A stretch of DNA of 64,000 nt from the NCBI GenBank assembly GCA_964619955.1, contig CAZUJF010000001.1, positions 124,001 through 188,000 on the forward strand. The letters run 5' to 3'. This stretch comes from JACQFK01 sp964619955 (lineage in GTDB: Bacteria; Planctomycetota; MHYJ01; JACPRB01). The position numbers and the translations under genes were made by a program. Below are positions 58,372-64,000 of this stretch, piece by piece (positions within the stretch are counted from its first letter, which is position 1; each line of letters begins with the position of its first letter). The notes under the pieces are model-generated. The model was not told the origin of the DNA and searched no databases. It saw nothing but the letters and a program-made list of their open reading frames with translations.

Positions 58372-58988
58372 ACCGCGTCGCGGTCATAGACTACGGGGCC
58401 GGGAATCTGGACTCCGTCTGCCGCGCGCTCCAGGAGTGCGGGGCGGATCCCCGGGTCACGACGCACCCGCGGGATCTCGAACTGGCCTCCCGTATCGTGC
58501 TCCCGGGGGTCGGGGTGTTCGCGGAGGGCATGCGAGGCCTCCGGGAGCGGGGCTACGAGGAGGCTCTCCAGGAGCAGGTTCGGGTCCGCGACCTGCCGTT
58601 CCTCGGGATCTGTCTTGGGATGCAGCTCATGGCGAGTTCCGGCATAGAAGGCGGGCGCAGTTCCGGGCTTGGCTGGATCCCCGGCGAGGTTGTGCGGCTG
58701 GAACCCCGGGCCGAGGGCGAGCGGGTGCCCCACGTGGGCTGGAACGAGGTCCAACCGTGCGAATCCGGTTGCGGGCTTTTCTCGGGTCTGGACGGTGCCC
58801 GTGACTTCTACTTCGTACACAGTTTCCATCTTCGTCCTGGGAGCGAATCCACGGTCGCCGCGTGGACGCCGTTCGCGGGACGTTTCGCCTCGGCCGTCCG
58901 GCGGGGCCGCATGATGGGCGTCCAGTTCCATCCCGAGAAGAGCCAGAAGGCGGGGTTCCAGGTCCTGAGGAACTTCCTGTCGTTGTGA
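58368..58988 (+). CDS. hisH2: HisH-like glutamine amidotransferase subunit
   Basis: A 206-residue class I glutaminase. The start NRVAVIDYGAGNLDSV, the oxyanion LPGVGVFAEGM, the nucleophile cysteine in GICLGMQLM near residue 82, and the histidine/glutamate in GVQFHPEKSQ near 190 are all present. It releases ammonia for the HisF-type partner. Because it lies between a WbpG-like gene and a divergent HisF-like gene in a polysaccharide locus, it serves sugar amidation rather than histidine synthesis. Start overlaps the upstream stop by ATGA. Confidence 0.9.
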   Translation: MNRVAVIDYGAGNLDSVCRALQECGADPRVTTHPRDLELASRIVLPGVGVFAEGMRGLRERGYEEALQEQVRVRDLPFLGICLGMQLMASSGIEGGRSSGLGWIPGEVVRLEPRAEGERVPHVGWNEVQPCESGCGLFSGLDGARDFYFVHSFHLRPGSESTVAAWTPFAGRFASAVRRGRMMGVQFHPEKSQKAGFQVLRNFLSL

Positions 58989-59743
58989 GCCTGAAGATCC
59001 GCGTCATGCCCACGCTGCTCTACAAGGATGACCAGCTCGTCAAGGGCGTGGGGTTCGATTCCTGGCGGCGGATCGGCAGCGTCCACCAGTACGTCAAAGT
59101 CTACAACTTCAGGGAAGTCGACGAACTCGTGTTCCTGGACATCTCGGCGACGCTGCAGGGACGGAGTCCGGATTTCAGCCTGGTCGACGACATCGCCGAC
59201 GAATGCTTCATGCCCCTCACGGTGGGCGGGGGCATCCGCTCCGTGGAGGACGTCCGGAAGCTGCTTCAGGTGGGGGCGGACAAGGTCGCCGTCAACAGCG
59301 CCCTGGTGGAACAGCCCACGCTGGTTCGGGAACTGTCCCTCCAGTTCGGATCCCAGTGCGTGGTGGCCTCCATCGACGTCCGACGCACTCCGGCGGGCTG
59401 CCGGGTGATAACGCGCTCGGGGACGGTCGACACGGGGCTGGATCCGGTGGACCTGGCCCGCCGGGCGGAGTCCCTCGGGGCGGGTGAAATAATGCTGGGA
59501 TCGGTGGATCGGGACGGGACGCTCAAGGGCTACGACCTCGAACTGCTCGCCTCGGTCAGCCGGGTGGTGCGCATCCCCGTGATCGCCTCGGGGGGCGCCG
59601 GGACCTACGAACACATGGCCGAGGCGCTGTCCTTGGGCGGGGCTTCCGCCGTGGCCGCCGCCAGCATGTTCCAGTTCACCGAGCAGACCCCCCTGGGCGC
59701 CAAGGCTCATCTGCGCGCGAAGGGGTACCCCGCAAGGGTCTGA
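58985..59743 (+). CDS. hisF2: HisF-like ammonia-channel subunit, HisF2/WbpG-associated
   Basis: The 252-residue (beta/alpha)8 protein begins with GTG inside the hisH2 stop. The fold is HisF (RVMPTLLYKDDQLVKG, LTVGGGIRSVEDVRKLL, VNSALVE, GEIMLGSVDRDGT, IPVIASGGAGTYEHM). The aspartate that is catalytic in true HisF (in CLD) is replaced by leucine in TLL, while the second (SIDV) is kept. That loss fits the wbp-type HisF2, which channels ammonia but does not make imidazole glycerol phosphate. It works with the WbpG-like enzyme two genes upstream. Confidence 0.88.
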   Translation: MSLKIRVMPTLLYKDDQLVKGVGFDSWRRIGSVHQYVKVYNFREVDELVFLDISATLQGRSPDFSLVDDIADECFMPLTVGGGIRSVEDVRKLLQVGADKVAVNSALVEQPTLVRELSLQFGSQCVVASIDVRRTPAGCRVITRSGTVDTGLDPVDLARRAESLGAGEIMLGSVDRDGTLKGYDLELLASVSRVVRIPVIASGGAGTYEHMAEALSLGGASAVAAASMFQFTEQTPLGAKAHLRAKGYPARV

Positions 59744-59747
59744 CGCC

Positions 59748-61034
59748 GTGAAGATACTGCTCGTCAACCGCATTGCGCAGATGATCGGGGGCGCGGACAA
59801 GTACTTCCGCGAGATGGAGCGGATCCTCGGAGGCCGCGGGCACTCCGTGGACACGTTCACCGCATGGTGTCCGGGGGATCCCGGGTCTCCGGAATCGGCG
59901 GGGCGCCCCGGCAGTTTTCACGAACGCACGGAACCCGCCCCCTCCCTGGGTGGCAAGATCCGCTTCTTCTTCAACGGCATCTATTCCAAGGAGGCCCGCC
60001 GCCTGCTCGGCCTCCGCCTCGAGGCGCAGCGGCCCGACGTGGCCCATCTGGTCAATATATTCTTCCAGCTCTCGACTTCCGTGATCGACGAACTTCATGA
60101 GCGGGGCATCCCGGTGGTCTTCCAGATGAACGACTACCAGCTCCTTTGTTCTAACGCCTACCTCTACCGCGACGGTCGCATCTGCACGGACTGTTCCGGG
60201 CGGCGCTTCCTCCCGGGGTTGCTGCACCGCTGTTACCGGGGCTCTTGGCCGGCATCCCTCATGGCCTACGCGGCTAAACGGGTGGCCGTGGCCCGGAAAA
60301 CCCTCTCGAAAGTGGATTCCTTCGTGGTGCCCACGGCGGCCATGGCGGACCTGCTTCGGGAACTGGGGCTGGGGGACGCCCGCTTCGACGTGGTCCAGAA
60401 CCCCTTCGACCCCGCCGGTCTTTCCGTTCGGGAGTGCTGGGGTCCCCATATCGTGTTCTATGGCCGGCTGATCCGGCAGAAGGGGATCTACACACTCCTC
60501 GAAGCCGTGAGAAGGCTGGGGGACGTCCCGCTGAAGATCTTTGGGAACGGCCCCGAGGCGGAGGGGGTGGCCGCCTTCATCCGGGAGCACGCATTGACCC
60601 AGGTCCATCTCGACACCGCGCTGCGCTGGGGCCCGGAGTTGCAGGAGGCCGTCGGCGGCGCGCGCCTGGTGGTGGCCCCCTCGGAATGGCATGTGCCCGC
60701 CGAGTATGTGGTGTACGAGGCGTTCGCCCTTGGCAGGGCGGTCGTCGGCGCCGACATCGGGGGAAATCGGGCCTTGGTGGAGGAGGGGGTGACCGGGCGG
60801 CTGTTCAAGCCGGGGGATCCCGGGGATCTCGCACGCGTGCTCCGCGAACTCTATCCGGACCTGGCTCTCATCCGCCGGCTGGGGATGAACGGCCGCGCGC
60901 GGATCGAATCGGGGTACACCGAAGACCGCTACCATGCGGGCGTGATGGCCCTTTATGCGGATCTCATCGATAAAGGGGGGGGGCGGAACCGGGATGCTAT
61001 AGTGCCCGCATCCACTCGAAGGGACCATGTTTAG
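59748..61034 (+). CDS. GT4-family glycosyltransferase
   Basis: A 428-residue GT-B enzyme. The acceptor domain starts KILLVNRIAQMIGGADKYFREM; CSNAYLYRDGRICTDCSGRRF in the middle gives four cysteines of unclear role, seen in some family members; the donor domain has HIVFYGRLIRQKGIYTLLEAV, IFGNGPEAEGV and the E-x7-E site around PAEYVVYEAFALGRAVVG. It transfers a nucleotide-activated sugar in polymer assembly. Near the 3' end is a run of nine G (60975-60983), after which the frame continues only to overlap the next gene by eight bases. Confidence 0.88.
   Translation: MKILLVNRIAQMIGGADKYFREMERILGGRGHSVDTFTAWCPGDPGSPESAGRPGSFHERTEPAPSLGGKIRFFFNGIYSKEARRLLGLRLEAQRPDVAHLVNIFFQLSTSVIDELHERGIPVVFQMNDYQLLCSNAYLYRDGRICTDCSGRRFLPGLLHRCYRGSWPASLMAYAAKRVAVARKTLSKVDSFVVPTAAMADLLRELGLGDARFDVVQNPFDPAGLSVRECWGPHIVFYGRLIRQKGIYTLLEAVRRLGDVPLKIFGNGPEAEGVAAFIREHALTQVHLDTALRWGPELQEAVGGARLVVAPSEWHVPAEYVVYEAFALGRAVVGADIGGNRALVEEGVTGRLFKPGDPGDLARVLRELYPDLALIRRLGMNGRARIESGYTEDRYHAGVMALYADLIDKGGGRNRDAIVPASTRRDHV
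60975..60983 (+). repeat. Nine-G homopolymer near the 3' end of the GT4 gene
   Basis: The run GGGGGGGGG lies in codons for three glycines after the last conserved part of the enzyme. One base fewer would give a stop (TAG) within ten codons, before the next gene; with nine the frame runs on to overlap that gene. Confidence 0.75.
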
Positions 61035-61905
61035 CCGATTTCGCCGCATCGCCGAACAGCGATCGTTGAAGGACGCCCTGCCGGCGCCGCTGAAGCCGGT
61101 CCTCCGCTGGATGCACCGGAGGATCCGGACGGCGGTCGAGTTCCACCGGGCGCAGGCGCTCCTGTCGGCGAACCGCGGCCTGGCCTCCGACGGATTCCGC
61201 GACCGCTGTTTCATCGTCGCGAACGGCCCTTCGGTCAAACAGCAGGACCTGACGCTGCTCCGGGGGGAGACGGTCTTCGTGATGAATGCCTTCTACCTCC
61301 ATCCGGATTACGACCGCATCAACCCCACGTACCACTGCGCGGTGGATCCGGATGCGTTCGTCGACACGCCGGACGCCCGTGCGTGGCTCGGGGACCTCGA
61401 TCGGGTTGGGAAGCGCACCACGTTCCTCTTCCCGGTGGACGCGGAGCCCCTGATCCGCAGGGCGGGCCTCTTCAAGGGACGCTCGATTCATTACCTGCTG
61501 CTCTGCGACCAGGGTTGCGAGACCGGGCGCATCCGGACGGACCTCACCCGGCCCCTCTCCAGCGTGCTTTGTGTGACGCTGGCCTGCCTCTTGGCCGCCG
61601 TCTGGATGCGGTTCCGCGAAGTGTACCTCCTGGGTTGTGATCACGACTGGCTGGCGACTCCCGGCAAGCTCGCCCACTTCTACGAACAGGACCCCTCCGC
61701 GTTCCCGGAGGTCCGGTTCACCTACGAACAGCTCATGGAGTCCCAGCTCCAGCTCTGGCGCAGCTACCGGCACGTCCGCGATCATGCGCTGGCCCGGGGA
61801 ACCCGGATCTTCAACGCGACGCAAGGGGGCTTCCTGGATGTGTTCCCCCGGATACCTTACGAATCGCTGGTCGGCCCCGCCCGGGGGGCGGCCCGCGCGC
61901 CCTGA
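61027..61905 (+). CDS. DUF115-like (Maf/GT42-related) protein
   Basis: The 292-residue protein has CFIVANGPSVKQQDLTLL with VFVMNAFYLH, and CLLAAVWMRFREVYLLGCDHDWL, the two segments shared by DUF115 proteins and GT42 sialyltransferase-like enzymes. N-terminal residues 1-45 are basic and helical. In Campylobacter and others such proteins handle nonulosonic or related sugars; here it could be a surface-sugar transferase. It overlaps the GT4 gene by eight bases; GAAGGG precedes the ATG. Confidence 0.7.
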   Translation: MFSRFRRIAEQRSLKDALPAPLKPVLRWMHRRIRTAVEFHRAQALLSANRGLASDGFRDRCFIVANGPSVKQQDLTLLRGETVFVMNAFYLHPDYDRINPTYHCAVDPDAFVDTPDARAWLGDLDRVGKRTTFLFPVDAEPLIRRAGLFKGRSIHYLLLCDQGCETGRIRTDLTRPLSSVLCVTLACLLAAVWMRFREVYLLGCDHDWLATPGKLAHFYEQDPSAFPEVRFTYEQLMESQLQLWRSYRHVRDHALARGTRIFNATQGGFLDVFPRIPYESLVGPARGAARAP

Positions 61906-61908
61906 GCC

Positions 61909-63216
61909 ATGCGCTTCTCCAGGGCTTTCGCCGTCACCCTGTTTTCCCGCGAGCTTTCGCTCGCGTCGAGTTTCCTGAATTCCATCCTCCTGGCGCGCTG
62001 GCTGGGAGCTGCCGGCGTGGGCACCTATTCGCTCGTGGTGGCGACGGCCAGCCTGGCGTCCTATGCCGCTTCCCTCGGTATCCACAGTTCGAACCGGCTG
62101 TTGGCCGCGCAGGAACCGGAGCGGGCGGGGCGGCTGATGCTCGTCAGCGTGTTTCCGGCGTTGCTGGCGGGTCTGGTCGGGAGCGCGGTTCTGGCCTTCG
62201 CCCCGGGGGCTGCGGAGCTTCTGATCGGGAAACTCGACCCATCCCTCTGCCGGCTCGTGCTCGCGGGGACCGTGCTGAATGTGGTCCAGCTGAATCTGGC
62301 GGCGCTGCTCTTCGGTTTGGGGCGCTACCGTTCGCACGGCATCGTGAGCGCACTGGTGAACGCGGCCACGGCGGCGAGCAACGGAATCCTGGTGGTCGCG
62401 ATGGGCAAGGGGGTGGAGGCGGCGCTCGGCGCCTGGTTCGCCTGGACGGCGTTGAACGTCCTCGTAACGTTCGGGATTCTGGCCTCGTCGATCCGCCTGT
62501 CGTGGACCTTCGACGGCGGTTTGTTTCTGCGCTCGCTTTCCATCGGCTTCAGGGCCTTCCTCTCCTCCCTCTTCGGCTTCGCCTCCATGCGCGGAATCTT
62601 CATGCTCCTGAACCGGAGCCTGGGGAGCGCGTCGCTGGGCCTGTACGCGGTGGCCGTGCCGCTGGCGGAGACGATCGAGCACATCCCGAATGTGGTGGGA
62701 TCTCTGGTGTTGAACGAGGCCGGGTCAGGACGGCGCCCGGCGCGCGACACGCTCCGTTTTGTGCGGTTCCACCTGCTCACGGCGCCGCTGCTCGGGGGGA
62801 TCGCGGCGCTCCTGGCCCCTTGGATCATCGCGTTGTTGTACGGCTCGCGCTTCGAGGAATCGGCGGGCGTGATGCGGGTGCTGCTGCTTTCGGGCGTGTT
62901 CATGGGACTCTGGACCATCACCGCCAGCGACATGGCGGGGCGCGGCGCGTATCCCCCGGTGTTCGTCGCGCTTTCGGGTCTGATGGCGTCGCTGACGCTG
63001 GGAGCGGGGTACCACCTGATCCCCCGGATGGGGATCCTCGGCGGGGCTGTGGGGACGGCCTGCTCAGCGGGATGCGTTTCACTGCTCATGCTGGTCGTCT
63101 ATTGCCGCCAAGTGCCCGATGGGGTGCGCCTGCGGGAATTCATCCCGCGCGTCGCTGAACTGCGGGAGGCGTGGCGCTCCCTGTCGGGCAAGCCGCATGA
63201 TTCAGCGGGCCGTTGA
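61909..63216 (+). CDS. Wzx-type polysaccharide flippase
   Basis: The 435-residue protein has about twelve membrane segments in the MOP/PST pattern: FSRELSLASSFLNSILLARWLGAAGVGTYS at the start (split), SIGFRAFLSSLFGFASMRGIFMLL in the middle, and ASDMAGRGAYPPVFVALSG later. It should flip undecaprenyl-linked repeat units across the inner membrane. It starts three bases after the DUF115-like stop and overlaps the convergent GDP-fucose synthase gene by 15 bases. Confidence 0.85.
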   Translation: MRFSRAFAVTLFSRELSLASSFLNSILLARWLGAAGVGTYSLVVATASLASYAASLGIHSSNRLLAAQEPERAGRLMLVSVFPALLAGLVGSAVLAFAPGAAELLIGKLDPSLCRLVLAGTVLNVVQLNLAALLFGLGRYRSHGIVSALVNAATAASNGILVVAMGKGVEAALGAWFAWTALNVLVTFGILASSIRLSWTFDGGLFLRSLSIGFRAFLSSLFGFASMRGIFMLLNRSLGSASLGLYAVAVPLAETIEHIPNVVGSLVLNEAGSGRRPARDTLRFVRFHLLTAPLLGGIAALLAPWIIALLYGSRFEESAGVMRVLLLSGVFMGLWTITASDMAGRGAYPPVFVALSGLMASLTLGAGYHLIPRMGILGGAVGTACSAGCVSLLMLVVYCRQVPDGVRLREFIPRVAELREAWRSLSGKPHDSAGR

Positions 63217-64000
63217 AGGAGGGCGGGAGGCGAACCAGCGCAGGGTGCTGGCCATGCCCTCCTCGAAGGGGGTGCTCGCATTGAATCCGAATTCGCGCGT
63301 CGCCCGGTTCGTGTCCAGACACCTCCGCGGCTGGCCGTCGGGCTTCGTGGCGTCCCAGCGGAGCCGGCCCTTGAAGCCGGCCGCCTGCGCGATCTTCTCT
63401 GCAAGGTCCTTGATCGAGATCTCGAAGCCCGCCCCCAGATTCACCGGCTCGGAGCCGTCGTAGCGCTCGGCGGCCAGGACGACCCCCTCGGCGCAGTCGT
63501 CCACGTAGAGGAACTCGCGCGTCGCCTTGCCGCTGCCCCAGATCTCCACCTCGTCCCGCCCCTCCCGCATCGCCTCGACGAACTTCCGGATCAGCGCCGG
63601 GATGACGTGCGAACTCGCCGGGTCGAAGTTGTCCCCCGGCCCGTAGAGGTTCACCGGCAGCAGGAAGATCGAGTTGAAGCCGTATTGCTGCCGGTACGCC
63701 TGCGATTGCACCAGCAGCATCTTCTTGGCCAGGCCGTACGGCGCGTTGGTCTCCTCCGGATAGCCGTTCCAGAGATCCTCCTCCCGGAAGGGCACCGGCG
63801 TGTGCTTGGGGTAGGCGCAGATCGTCCCGATCGCTACGAATTTCTTCACCCCGCTCAGGCGCGCCTCCTCCAGGCACTGCGCGCCCATCATCAGGTTCTC
63901 GTAGAAGAAGCGCCCGGGGTTCTCCCGGTTGGCGCCGATCCCGCCCACCACCGCCGCGCCGTGGATGACCAGCTCGGGACGCGCGTCCTTGTAGAGGCGC
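63202..64000 (-). CDS. fcl: GDP-L-fucose synthase, N-terminus beyond window
   Basis: The minus-strand frame is open to the right edge, giving the C-terminal 265 residues or so of an NAD(P)-dependent epimerase/reductase. HGAAVVGGIGANRENPG, IGTICAYPKHTPVPFREEDLWNG, the YGLAKK (YxxxK) catalytic pair, LLPVNLYGPGDNFD and FLYVDDCAEGVV match GDP-4-keto-6-deoxymannose epimerase/reductase, which makes GDP-L-fucose. The usual catalytic serine-cysteine stretch GSSCIYP reads GTICAYP here; the cysteine is kept and a threonine stands near the serine position. It links to the phosphomannomutase at 3397-4704 through GDP-mannose. Confidence 0.88.
   Translation of the reverse strand, partial: RLYKDARPELVIHGAAVVGGIGANRENPGRFFYENLMMGAQCLEEARLSGVKKFVAIGTICAYPKHTPVPFREEDLWNGYPEETNAPYGLAKKMLLVQSQAYRQQYGFNSIFLLPVNLYGPGDNFDPASSHVIPALIRKFVEAMREGRDEVEIWGSGKATREFLYVDDCAEGVVLAAERYDGSEPVNLGAGFEISIKDLAEKIAQAAGFKGRLRWDATKPDGQPRRCLDTNRATREFGFNASTPFEEGMASTLRWFASRPPSTAR

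Noticed and set aside
58368..59743. Histidine biosynthesis hisH-hisF pair
   Set aside because: No other his gene is near, the HisF catalytic aspartate is lost, and the pair follows a WbpG-like gene in a polysaccharide locus.

Overview
This is a very GC-rich bacterial chromosome segment with tightly packed genes, many of them joined by ATGA or GTGA start/stop overlaps. The gene mix suggests an uncultured Gram-negative bacterium of the Planctomycetota/PVC type. It includes prepilin-like proteins, Tat-exported Gfo/Idh/MocA oxidoreductases, exported von Willebrand A proteins, an FGE-like domain protein, an ECF sigma factor beside a cyclase-like membrane protein, and a gliding/twitching (MglA, roadblock, PilT, PilB) gene set usually discussed in Myxococcota. 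The assignment is inference from gene content only. No phage, transposon or CRISPR array was seen.

Layout. 1-8.7 kb (mostly minus): a YfhO-like membrane protein running off the edge, a pseudopilin, a Cys/His-repeat lipoprotein, phosphomannomutase, a TPR protein, a vWA protein and a rhomboid protease. 8.7-15.7 kb: citrate synthase, a selenocysteine tRNA, a gluzincin-like protein, a HEAT/vWA protein, an FHA-GAF-sigma54 activator and an unknown membrane protein. 15.7-23.8 kb: a CRP-like/DUF4388 protein with an N-terminal cysteine domain, a second pseudopilin, an S41 protease, dTDP-glucose dehydratase, a PilT-like ATPase and a Wzc-like polysaccharide kinase. 23.8-31.9 kb: sugar-related lipoprotein and oxidoreductases, an FGE-like protein, D-aminoacyl-tRNA deacylase, bL34, a Ser/Thr kinase, ThiL and TsaE. 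31.9-37.1 kb: structured intergenic repeats, an ECF sigma factor with an anti-sigma/alpha-toroid fusion, arginase, an esterase and a TPR protein. 37.1-37.5 kb: the only long gene-free stretch, with a probable small RNA. 37.5-44.5 kb: the second Cys/His-repeat lipoprotein, PilT, PilB and pyruvate phosphate dikinase.

44.6-52.1 kb is the most unusual region. It is a run of genes for PilZ, a 1050-residue DUF4388/MshEN/TPR/PEGA/beta-propeller membrane protein, a TPR-roadblock protein, an MglB-like roadblock protein, an MglA GTPase with a C-terminal membrane anchor, a further roadblock protein and a double zinc-ribbon protein. With PilB and PilT next door this looks like a membrane-tethered polarity or surface-motility switch.

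52.1-64 kb is an exopolysaccharide/O-antigen locus: a GT39-like enzyme, a MurJ-like flippase, a polyprenyl glycosylphosphotransferase, a WecG/TagA-type transferase, a WbpG-HisH2-HisF2 sugar amidotransferase set, a GT4 enzyme, a DUF115-like protein, a Wzx-type flippase and GDP-L-fucose synthase at the edge.

A window-wide theme is sigma70-type promoters whose -10 hexamer sits only 6-10 bases before the start codon. At least nine genes show this, which implies widespread leaderless or near-leaderless transcripts alongside genes with clear Shine-Dalgarno sites.
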